A DNA stretch of 64,000 bases from Diaporthe sp. PMI_573 (Eukaryota > Ascomycota > Sordariomycetes > Diaporthales > Diaporthaceae). Shown here in pieces: positions 30,756 through 40,700 of the stretch. Within the stretch, counting starts at the first letter, position 1. The number at the start of each line of letters is the position of its first letter. The translations under genes were made by a program, and so were the position numbers. The notes beneath the pieces are model-generated. The model saw only the letters and a list, made by a program, of their open reading frames with translations. It had not been told where the DNA came from and did no database searches. The DNA is taken from NCBI GenBank assembly GCA_021399435.1, contig JAJTUP010000110.1, positions 116,256-180,255 on the forward strand. Direction: 5' to 3'.

Positions 30756-31360
30756 TAAAGCGGAACAAGGATGTAGTAATGGTAGAAAGCTTGTGTTGGG
30801 AGTCTGTGAAGCATAAGTGTCGGGCGAGTGTGGCGATTGACTCCTTTCGTAGAAGACACGAAGTGAATTGAGGTCACGTGCAGGTAAACGGCACTAACCT
30901 GATTAACGTCTGCCTCGGTGTCTCTACCCCGCTTACTCCCCTGCAGGAGCCTGCGGAAGAAAATTTCTATGGCCCATGGGCCAAAAAGACCATCGGTACA
31001 TCGATCTCCCCGCGCCTGGCACAGGATTCAGGTGTTGCGCATAGTATATATACATAGGACGCTGGTTCCACAGCTGCAACAACAGCCTCGAGAAGGGCAG
31101 CATTCCCGCAATCTTCAGGGCTCTTCCCAACAAGACTTTGGGTGGCTCCCACTGGTGCTGGCCCTAAGACATCCGAGCCAAAAAGGACCTCAGATGTGAT
31201 GATGCCGGCAGAAGCGCGCGGCCAGCTAAGCCGATACAAGAGCTCGAGCTGCACCAGACGACGCCGCCTGATCTGAGACGACTACGGACCAACAGGCAGA
31301 AATGGACCAGCATGAAAAGCCAGGGTATGTAGGACAACAATTCAGTTGCAATGGATGCCG
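30756..31360. other. Intergenic stretch with an unassigned minus-strand frame
   Basis: The minus-strand frame 30967-31254 reads VGATQSLVGKSPEDCGNAAL and VEPASYVYILCATPES, which is protein-like but unrecognised. It follows the kinase fragment on the same strand but does not look like kinase sequence. Confidence 0.3.
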
Positions 31361-31519
31361 AAAGCCTCCCTTGCCGATGAGCTCCGAAAGCACGTACGGA
31401 CGCGGCTCCTTACCAGCCTCCGCGCATTCCTTTAGGATGGATGCCTGCGTCTTCCTTGCATCCTCGAAGGCTTTGGCTCTGGTCGTCATCGGGGCAGCAA
31501 GACCGAGACGATCGTCCAT
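31361..31519 (-). pseudogene. Ste20-like protein kinase first-exon fragment
   Basis: The first 53 codons of a Ser/Thr kinase of the Ste20/germinal-centre type: a short leader (MTTRAKAFEDARKTQASILK), then PRPYVLSELIGKGGF, which is subdomain I up to the ATP-binding glycine loop. Homology then stops. The expected GYGxVY, catalytic Lys and later subdomains are absent on either strand, and no clean donor follows. It is therefore a severed 5' piece of a host gene. Assignment to the Ste20 group rests on this short segment. Confidence 0.6.
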
Positions 31520-31679
31520 TGCGCGTCTGCGCTCGACCTAAGGGGTGCGCATACACATGTAGATATAGCGTTGACGTGACATGCACAGCAGTGCGACGAA
31601 CCCGGTGGGTAGGGTTGTAGAGGGAAGGTAGACGGGAGCGGTGGGTGGTCGAGATGGATGTTGAAAGGTCGAGGTTGAT

Positions 31680-31911
31680 ATGCACTTCGGGCGTAATCCT
31701 GTGCTTGGCGCTGCGAGACATTTAAGTGGCCATGGCCATGGCTACATGGATAAGAAGCACGATTCTGCCATTGAGATGTGCGGTTTTCTTGTCAAGTCCG
31801 AAATAGACCAGGCCCGAGCAGCTGTGCAGAGAAAACAAAAGATCGCTGAACGAGTGTACGCGTCGTCTGAGCATCACCAGGCTGGTCTTATCAACTATCG
31901 CTTACAATTAT
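31680..31911 (+). pseudogene. Partial second copy of the His/Cys-rich domain
   Basis: MHFGRNPVLGAARHLSGHGH, then YMDKKHDSAIEMCGFLVKSE, aligns block by block with KMHFGLGNPLHGAAKHLHSP, then RLEKTHHLAIQNCGFLVKDC of the gene at 28888-30755, but on the opposite strand. The N-terminal part of the domain is missing: there is an in-frame stop just upstream. It is a degenerate inverted copy or an independent family member. Confidence 0.6.
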
Positions 31912-31989
31912 AGCCACCACCATTTCCGACAGAAATGCGCCTATCCATTCCACCAAAAGTAGTAATACCGCCGATACGTAATATGCGGC

Positions 31990-32999
31990 CGTCAAAGACC
32001 TGAGATCGATCGATCCAGTTTCCTGCTCCGAGAGACGCTGCCCGACCATATATGGAACAGGGACGTGGCAGCAGAGGCGCGGAAATGCAAGGCAGAGATC
32101 AGAGAAGCTCGGGACCGGCTCGAAGCCGGGCAAGGCACGCGCGCCGACGTGAAGTCCCTGGAGCAGCAAGCCGTCCGGCTCAAGAAGGAAGCCATCGCCG
32201 CCTACCTGCCGCAGTTCCCCGTAGTGCGCATGTGCCTCATCCTCGGCGTCCTCACCTACCTTGTGATGGTGGCATTCAATATCTCTGGGTCGTCATGCAT
32301 ATGACCGTGGGCACAGTACCACCTCCGTTTGATCGCCAGCTTTTGCGATCCTACCTCTACACCGTATGCACGATCATCAATCACCTCACTAGTACTGCCA
32401 TAGCGCCTGGCAGCGGCGGCACTAAAGCTACAAGTACAGCCAACCAAAACGGCAACGCCCTGCAAAAGGTCTGGGATGTATTTTCTTCGACAGATCTGAT
32501 CCAAAGTTACCAGGGCAAGGCTCTATCCAAGGCTGTTGGAAAGATTCAGAACTCTGTTGATGCCGCTGCTTTTGCAAGTCATGAGTCCTACTATGACTTC
32601 CTTTGCGCGATTGCAACCTTCTATAAGAGCACTCGAGTTTCTGAGTTGAGCCAGTTAGAAAGATTTGCGAGCCAACTTACGGCTCTGACTGACACTATCT
32701 GTTCGAGGAGCGTGGAGCCAGAATATCTGAATAAATTGTACAGTGATGAGGCTGTTCTGCAGACGATGGCAATGAGCGCTCGGTCCTTTCAATTAAGTGA
32801 GGTGTGCTTGGATACCGTTAAAAACGACGTGGAGCAGGCGCTGAAAGATATTACGGAGCGGAAGCTACAGTCCACCAAGTGTCGCCGGCTCCAAAAAGCG
32901 TTAATGTTGGCTAACGTAGGTGCTGTTGTGGAAGGTGTGAAGAAATTAAGAGAAGAGGTTGAGGAGCGACCGCTTCAGGCAGTGTCTAATGCTCATTAG
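31990..32999 (+). CDS. Helical protein candidate with one membrane segment
   Basis: An open frame from about 31990 to 32303 reads FLLRETLPDHIWNRDVAAEA, a charged coiled coil (AEIREARDRLEAGQGTRADV) and a membrane-type helix (VVRMCLILGVLTYLVMVAF). From about 32290 another frame stays open to a stop at 32999, with 220 residues of mostly helical sequence (VWDVFSSTDLIQSYQGKALS..RRLQKALMLANVGAVVEGVK). An intron or frameshift between the two parts is needed; GTGATG or GTCGTC donors with the CAG at about 32318 are possible but unconvincing. No family recognised. Confidence 0.4.
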
Positions 33000-34299
33000 A
33001 TGGTCAGGGGTTGCTTTGGGACGTGGAGACTCAACCAGCTGCCCAGGAGGTATATAGCTAGGCGTTTAACTATCTTATATACTTATACATAACATCCAAT
33101 ATTATGCTGAGGCCTGGACTCTTCAGAGTACTATCGCTTTAGACTTGGGTATAGGATAATGAGCATCCCCGGGTGAAAACTGTAAAAGTGAAGTCCGGTG
33201 GTGAGTGGTTCAGCAGAGTGGAACCTCAAAAGGGATTGGGGATCGGCTGCTCAACTTTTGTGCAGCCTGACTGCCGGCCATGAAGCCTGCTCTCCATGGC
33301 TGTTGGATGCAACAGGTGGCAAGGGTTCGGGGGCGCGCCCATCGGACCATTTTCGTCTGGCGTAAAATACAACCATCTCGACGACCCACTTGTAGAGTTT
33401 TGTCGCGATAGCTGTGGCGGCTTCCCGCAACAGCGGGCGGAACTGGCTGATTCCATAATCGACCGTGATCTTTATCTTCCATCACTAACAAGTGGGAGCT
33501 CATCCTGGTGATCGACGACTTATATTCGGCATTCCAATCCTGCTCCCTGCACAGCCGTGTGATTGTGAAGGTCTGCATGCTCGTCGTCAGCTTTAGGCGG
33601 CTTCGCTGGAACTTGGTAGAAGCAGTCACCGTCGAATGGAGCAACATTAAATACTTGGACAGGTGGTGGGCTGATCAACGTTAACTTGTGTCTAATGTAT
33701 TTTTTTAGTATAAAGTGATAGTTACTTCTCCGCCTTTGAACAAATTAAGACTTTATTTGGTGAATTGTTCGAGATTTCTAGCTAGTACCCCATCAAACGT
33801 CTGCAAGCGGTATGCGTTATTGTTAAGGGTTTAATAAGTTACGAATAGTTCTTGCCATCAATAGGCCATCTTCGCAGTTGACGAATATGGTTGTACACAA
33901 GATCTTTATCTCCTGGTTTCAATTTATCTGAATTTGCCACCATATCTGTCGACAAGGTCTGGAACCTTCTACCGTAATCTGAATAGCCTCAGAAACCCGT
34001 ACAGTTTTGGTTGGCAATAAACTATCCCCCAGTTTCGCCGTAAGATCTCTTATTGATTATCATGGTGGGCGGGAATTGACGTTGGGAATAGTGGCATGAT
34101 TGGCGGCTTCTGGAGGCCGTCACGGAGGAGGAGAGGAGAAACCGAAGGAGCAATGATGGAGGTACGAGGCAGACGGCCAGGACGGGTGCGAACAGGGATT
34201 GTTGCCCCGAGCTAAGTAGCAAGGTTGATTAGGGCCAATAGTGCGTTTCCTAATTTAAGAATGTTGAAGATAACCCGGCCTCAATAAGAGCTCATGAAC
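33000..34299. other. About 1.3 kb without a supported gene
   Basis: Minus-strand frames at 33210-33647 are the longest, and their composition is not clearly coding. The second half is AT-rich. No repeats stand out. Confidence 0.45.
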
Positions 34300-34790
34300 A
34301 AGCCCAGAGAAGAGGGAGTAAGGTTAAAGCGAAGCATAAAGGTTTTGAAGGATGGGGTGCTACTACTGCGCTCCAGAAGCTTCATAACATAGCTGTATGG
34401 CTTCGAAACAGCTCTATCCATCATGATCGATGGATCGAGGCTGTCGGCATTACATTAGGGATTGATAACGACACTCGATGGTCCTCATGGTATCATCTCA
34501 TCAAGCGTACGACACGCAAGGAGCGAGAGATTAAGGACTTCATTGATAAACACCCTGAATGCGATAGCTTTCGACTCAATGGCGTTGAGTGGGATACACT
34601 TAAGCGTACAGAGAGTTTTCTCTCTGTATTTGCTAGTGGTACACTATGGGTTGAAGGCAGTGAGGCTTCGTTATCCCAGAGCCTTACCCCGACGGATGCT
34701 ATCGGTGAAGCACAGCTATCGCCTGCTGTGTTACCTTATGATACCTGCTATGGTTTCGCTAAGTACTTAGTGGCCTGCTTGTGGTGGCTG
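34300..34790 (+). pseudogene. hAT transposase fragment, second remnant
   Basis: Translates in hAT order: GFEGWGATTALQKLHNIAVW, NSSIHHDRWIEAVGITLGID, then DTRWSSWYHLIKRT and WDTLKRTESFLSVFASGTLW. This is close to the corresponding part of the intact transposase at 61445-63657 (GWQGIPALQKLHDLAVWLRS). The N-terminal half and the hATC region are missing, so only about 150 codons remain. Confidence 0.75.
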
Positions 34791-35092
34791 TGCTGTAGGT
34801 ATGTGTGGTGGAAGCCGACATGTTCCGACAACGTTTGTCCAGCGTGACCTACGATACGGGCGTGCAAAGAACCGAGGCCGTCTGCTCTTCACTAGAAAGA
34901 GGAGGCTCCGCACCTATTGAGTATATCAGGATGAGGAGACGATACAACAACACTGGCAACTCTTAACCCCCGGCTTTGTAATTGGAGACTATTTTAATAA
35001 GATACTACATGATACAATAAATGGGTTAATCCGACAGCCGGGTGATCTGGGGTAGATAAGCAGATAGAGATGTTAATCACACACACACACAC

Positions 35093-35197
35093 TATGCCAT
35101 TCTTTTAGAATGGTTATTGGTCCCGTACTGGTTCGAAAACTCCAATATGCCATTCTTTAGAATGGTTCAAGGTCCCGTAATTCTTCGAAAACTCCAA
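35093..35197 (+). repeat. 53-bp tandem duplication
   Basis: TATGCCATTCTTTTAGAATGG..CGAAAACTCCAA at 35093-35145 is repeated with about 85% identity at 35146-35197. Each copy holds a small palindrome (CCATTCT..AGAATGG). Confidence 0.85.
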
Positions 35198-35821
35198 AAC
35201 TCCGGAACTAGGAATTTGCACTAAAAAAAATAAAATATTCCTTGGGCTATGAGAACAGTACCGAAAAATAGCCTGAATTCTTGCGGTTTTAATGGTTATA
35301 TTCACCTCTTATCCGAACCCTTATTGGCTGAGAAACAAAGGATATAAGTTCTGAATATCAATCTTTATGCCCCCTTTATAGGCGCGCAGGTTCGACACTT
35401 TTAATTCAAGCCAGAACTTCCCATTTCAGAGCCTCTGATTGGCCGAAATTGCTTCCTCCAATTCCCCGCATGGGCTGACTATGCAGTCCCTTATGCCCCT
35501 GCCCGCAGGGCCTGGTCGATGCTCTGCCGGGCCGGTTGCCAGAAGTGGATTGGCTGACAGAAGGGGAAAGATGGTCGCTTGATGTGCCTGCCGCGAGAGT
35601 TCCCTGGCAACGAACCTCGGCGATGTAGTCCAACGGCGTGGTTCGGGGCGCTGTGATGACAATTGTCACGATCCTAGCTTACAAATGCGGATAAAGAAAC
35701 CTCTCTGGACGCTCTGAGCGCCCCTTCTTTGGGTGCGCGAAGGCTCCCAGTGCGTTTCCTGCTTGGATCGTCTTGTTTCCAGTTCCTTTCTTTTCTCTAG
35801 GTGGTCCAACCGGGAGAGCAT

Positions 35822-36023
35822 GTCCTCCGCGGAGCAGACGACGAGACGGAGACATGACCCGCGAGCCAGTGCCCGGATGGTGTCACTGGGACATGAGCAT
35901 AACCCTCGCGGAGCAGACGACGAGTCGGAGACAACTATGGTGTAGATAATCCGCTAGCTTGCTTCTAGCAATCGAACAATACGAAAGCGTGTCCTTCGCG
36001 GAGTAGACGACGAGACGGAGACA
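35822..36023 (+). repeat. Three spaced copies of a 27-30-bp motif
   Basis: CGCGGAGCAGACGACGAGAC and the following GGAGACA occur at about 35822-35854, 35903-35933 and 35991-36023, 80-90 bases apart, with one or two differences. The spacers do not match, so this is not a simple tandem array. Confidence 0.85.
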
Positions 36024-36756
36024 TTCGGTCAGGCGGCATGGTATGTGGCCGGATGGAGATTCCGGGGTCTAGCCGGAAGGACCATGTGCGGGCCAGATGA
36101 TGGATGATTATACTTGTACAGGAACATGTCTCATGCTATTAGACGATGAGGTAAAGACAATTCCAGAGACAACACACGAGCCTACTTCTAGGTAGTGGGA
36201 CTAGGGTAACAGCATATCCATTAGCGCGCAAGTGCCTGACGCGTGGTCACGTCAACCGGGTGGCTGCAACAGAACCCGTTCAACAAAGGCTCATAGTCCA
36301 TATCCATTGCGGATCCTAGACAATACTGAAACAGCTGGAATCATAAGCCAGGGGCTCGGCAAGCTAGAGGAACACCCGGGAAGACGTCCAGACCAGCCAC
36401 TAAGCAACACTGAATGCATCTTACGTTTTCTCGTTTTATAGGTTTCGGTCAATCTAGTAATCATGCCCTCTAGTTGCATACCCTTTCTTATCGTTAAGGA
36501 GTTCTGAATTAATTCTACCTAGTAAACGCCTCGTTCTTGTTCCTTTGATAGGATTCGCGTTACAAATACGACCTGGGTTTCGTGTGTACAAGGTCTTGAT
36601 TGGGTGATTGCTGTTCACGCTCATTTTAGGGTTACTTCGTTTGTTCTTAGGTAAGCTGTCGCTTTCGGTGTTTCAATGAACGAGTTGGGGTTTCGTCACG
36701 ACTTAAGGACCCAACTCTATTTTCTCCAAAACATCACACAACTTCATCCGCTCGGA

Positions 36757-37428
36757 ATGTCTATCTCAACCATCGAGGACTCAGATCCGGGTGATCAGTG
36801 TATAGTATTACTGTTCCTATCTACGTGTTGTATCGTTATTGACGTTTCTTAGCCACAGGTGACTTCGCACGAGAGATACTTCCTGATATCCCTTCCTTCC
36901 CCGACTCCAAGACAATCGAAGCATTATTACCGTTGCCAGCGCTTCGGTTTCCCCGCCTCAATCCTGCGTCGGCGGCGCGTCTGCTCTTTGGTCGCATTCA
37001 GAATATCGTCGCTTGTTTAATACAGATTTCTGGAGAGGAGGCAAGAGAGCCTTGCGGGCGATGTAAGAATCGGAAGGGTTTATGGTCACTCTGCGTGGTT
37101 AGTTCGGTGCCCATCGTGCGGGCTGCAACTCGTGGGGCGTGTGCGAATTGCTACTATAACGGTAAAGGTCGCGGATGTGAACTGCGTATGTTACGGCTCA
37201 TGGTCATTATACGGTAGCATTACTGACTTGTTGGTCTTAGATGATTTAATGAAGGGTGCCCAACAGGAGCGGGCAGAAGTTCGAAAGGAGCTATCTATGC
37301 CAAACCCTCATGAAGCTTTGCATAATTTGGCTCTAGGTCTAGATGGGTTGCAGAAATGGTTTGAGTGGTTTGACGATGTGGTGGCTCCACACCTGTCTGA
37401 AGTTGGCGATGCGAGGGTCTCGCCATAG
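36757..37428 (+). CDS. Small protein with DUF3716-like cysteine pattern
   Basis: Three exons, 36757-36790, 36859-37185 and 37241-37428, with introns of 68 and 55 nt, give 182 residues. The centre carries EPCGRCKNRKGLWSLCVV and, after a spacer, GACANCYYNGKGRGCEL. This two-part C-x2-C..C / C-x2-C..C arrangement resembles the fungal DUF3716 domain, presumed zinc-binding. The C-terminus is helical (ALGLDGLQKWFEWFDDVVAP). The start is chosen at MSISTIEDSDPG, which only joins the rest through the first intron. The gene lies next to the 3' side of the Helitron, pointing towards it, with 356 bp between stop codons. It may be cargo or an ordinary neighbour. Confidence 0.65.
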
Positions 37429-37784
37429 GAGTTTTAAGGTACATGTTTGCATTTATTTGCTGGGCATTTCAGTTTTCTTGCATTCCCTGATGTGTATTGA
37501 GTATTCTCAGGCGTCGTTTCAGTGGTTTCATCAAGGTATGACTTTCATACTACGTACATAGACATGTAGGTGTATTGTGTGGGAGGTTGGGTTATTGATG
37601 GTGTTGTTGACTAACATTTTGCATTTAGTGGTTGTTTGATATTGGATTGTTTCACATTATCGGGTGAGGAGCGGTCCGCGGCGGACCGCTTTTTGTATCC
37701 TTCTTAGGAGTATGGTTTTCGGAAGCACTCATGCATCGCGGATACTATGAATCAGGGTAATCCGTTGCTTCATCGTATTTTATA
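37429..37784. other. Convergent 3' intergenic region
   Basis: Separates the convergent DUF3716-like gene and Helitron gene. It holds the palindrome at 37670-37690, and any Helitron 3' end should lie here or just beyond. No firm CTRR terminus could be fixed. Confidence 0.5.
37670..37690. repeat. GGTCCGC-armed palindrome, copy 2
   Basis: Ten-base arms (AGCGGTCCGC / GCGGACCGCT) around one G. On the minus strand it lies 95 bases after the RepHel stop and could be the hairpin that Helitrons carry near their 3' end (inference); a T run follows on the plus strand. Confidence 0.85.
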
Positions 37785-40700
37785 TCAAAGCCACCTTCTC
37801 AAAGTCAAGTCTGATCGGCCTTCCAAGTCGTCCAACACGTCTCGTAGTTTTCCGGGCATCCCAAGTGCCATCCAATCGTTTCTGGTCACTACGTTGAGTA
37901 ATTGGATACCCGCAAGTGTTTTGCATCTCGAGAGGCATACATATGCACTGACGGGATCGATTTTACCGCGGCCGCCCAGCCGTGAAGTCAGCTCGACCAG
38001 TATTTTCTTGAATGTTCGGCCTTGTGCTTTGAAGTCTGTCAGGGCGAATGCTGGTGTGCAAGGGAGGCCGGTTCGGTAACATTCCCCAGTCAAAAATTTG
38101 AAGCGGTTTCTTGACGGCTTAAGCGTGATCTTGTCTGGTGTCAGTAGTATTTGACCCTTAGGTAGACCCGTGACGTCTATGTCTTCTGTTTTCTGAGGTT
38201 CGAGCAGTATTCCTGCTGGGCACCCAAAGTGGATGATCGTATCGTCTCCTAGACAAAGCCCTGATTTTTGAGAATCTCCGGGTATGACGCCTCTGGTTAT
38301 GAATTCCGTCCCGTTCATAAGTTTCAGCCCGGGGTATTGGTTCTTGTTGGTCAGGACAGGCATGTAGTCTGTGTAGAAAAACATTCCCGGGACATCTGTC
38401 CAGCTGTTATCACCGAAGGATATTGTTGGGAGCCTCTGCATTGGGTTTGGGTCCGTCCAGTTGTGGTCAGATATGAATATCCGAACGAGTTGTCCCCGGG
38501 CCCTCGCGAACGCCACGACTGCTTCCATGTTCAGGCGCCATCTCGTGGCGTTGGTTGGTGTGAGCGCTCGGACTTCCTCCCAGTCAACTGGTGTTTCTAA
38601 ATCAACAACCTTGTCGTTCAGTTTGTTTTGGTACTTTTCAGTGGGATTGCCGTCGCGTAGTTCCTGTAACATTACCCGCAGTTCTGGGTCTGTGGCCCTC
38701 ATTTGTTCGTTTAGTATGATCACATTGGTGAACTTCTGAAACAGTTTGTATCCTGCTAGCTGCTCTGTTGCTGCTGTGATGTCCCGGGGCGAAATATTGA
38801 TCGCATCTTCTGTACTTCCTGACGGGGATTGGTTCCTGGGTGCGCCCAATTTGGCTGGGAATATGACGGAGTTTGCGCTGACCGGCGGGAATTGTGCGAA
38901 ATCGCCTAGAACCATAACTACCGGGACCCGTCCAAAGTATACATTTTCAGCATCGCGGCGACCCCTCAAGAAATTTAGCCTTTTGCTGACGGTATGGAAC
39001 AGACGTCCAGAAACCATGCTCAGTTCATCAAGAACTAGCATTTTGGCCTCCTTCCACCTTCTCTTAAGACCGTCTTCTATTAGTTTGGAACAAACTCCTT
39101 TGATGGTCAGGCCCACAGCAGAGTGGATGGTTCTTCCATTGATGTTTGCTGCTGCGGAGCCTGTGCTAGCCGTGATGCAGAGGGAAAGTTGGTCTTCCAT
39201 TCTCAAGAACAGTTTGTCAAAGGCCTGGATTAGCCAACTCTTACCAACACCTCCGCTTCCACCAACATATAACAGAAGTTGGTGATTCTCGTTGCCCTGT
39301 CCATTCGTATCTTCTGTTATCTGTATGTGTTGTGCGACGCGTTGTAGTACTAGTGATTGTCTGTGGTTGAGATGTTCAGATGTAATAAGATGCTCCGCAG
39401 CCTGGGTCCAAGACACCCGCTCCAGATTTCGAACCTGCATAGATGGTTGTGTCTGTCGGTTGGAAATTTCTACTCCTTATCAGATGATGCTACTCAGAAC
39501 CGCAACTTGATTTTTATCTTACCTTCTACATTATAAACCATGTCTGGGTTTGGTATCCCATCAAGCTGCATCTCTATGTCTGCACTTCCTTTCCCGAACC
39601 GTGCTTCGAGTTTATTATGATTTGCGATCCGTTGGGTTTTCACAATCCCACTTATCTCTGCTGAAGTAACATCACAGTTTGCCGGGTTGGCGTTGGTCTC
39701 CCATCTCATATTTTGCTCTCCGCCGTTCACAACGTCAGTTAGTTGGTGGCGCAACATATGAAGGAAAATGAGTCCTTGTCCCGCTTGGGTTTCAGTTTCC
39801 AAGATGTCTCGCAATATTATCAGTTGCTCGTTTTGGGAACTTGATGTCTCTCCCACCCCATTTTCATCGTCTGGGTCTTCGACGTAGTTGGCGACAACCT
39901 CTGCAGTTGCACATTTGTCAGCCCACGCCGCTGCATCGACTCGTCCATCTTCAGCAGATCGTCGCAGCAGTTTGCAGTTCTCAACGTGGAAAAGTATCCT
40001 CTCATCCAGACCATTCTTTTGGTCGATCCATATATCGAAGAGTTCTTCGACATTGTTGTGCAGAAACTTGTCCCAGGGGACAAAGAGGCCAAGGTGTTGA
40101 ATTTCTGCACATGCCGGGAGGGTTATTTCGTCAACTCCAAATTTTGTCTCGATAGTTGCAGTCAGGGTTGGGATACCCCTGTCGTTGGTCCGGGTCTCTT
40201 GTATCCACTGCGCTGATAGGTCACAGTCGCTTGGAAATGGTACAAGGTTTGGTGATGATAGGGGCGTGCTGCCTGTTAGACGCCGGAAAGACACCAATGT
40301 CATATAGTCATATAGACACAATGATTTGTAGGCTGGACCGCGGTGAGGGTAGGCAAGTAGGTGGGTGATTGTGACCCCATTCGGTGTAATTGTGATTCCC
40401 TCATCGAGTTTTAGGGAAGGATTGTGAGTCTGGACGATGTCGCGCGCATGTTCCCAGTATTTGAGTACAGAGAAATATAATTGGCGAATTGAAAGCTTCG
40501 GCCACGATCTTCTTGTGTTTGGGACGGGGGACTTGAACATATCGAACCCGAGTAAGTAAGCCGCAGTTTCGGGTGATGATAGCTCCTGTTCTGTGCTCAT
40601 GCGGTTGGCTGTGCGCATGAGAAACTGTCTTGCTCGTTCTGCAAAGCCCTCGTTGTCCTGTGCTGTGTCCCTGTCCTGTTGGTCATGCTCCGACATTTGG

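Larger units (their letters stand above)
34791..36756. other. Two kb of repeats and non-coding sequence
   Basis: Contains a (CA)n run at about 35080-35092, a 53-bp tandem duplication and three spaced 30-bp direct repeats described separately. A TGTCACGATCCTAG at about 35667-35680 is similar to the start of some fungal gypsy LTRs, but no matching second LTR was found. The last few hundred bases would hold the promoter of the gene at 36757. Confidence 0.45.

Noticed and set aside
35822..36023. CRISPR-like array.
   Set aside because: There are only three imperfect repeats with spacers of unequal, too great length, and no cas genes, in a fungal genome.
37429..37784. A precise Helitron 3' terminus (hairpin followed by CTRR).
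   Set aside because: The hairpin is present but no CTRR lies at the usual distance on the minus strand, so the end cannot be fixed from this copy alone.
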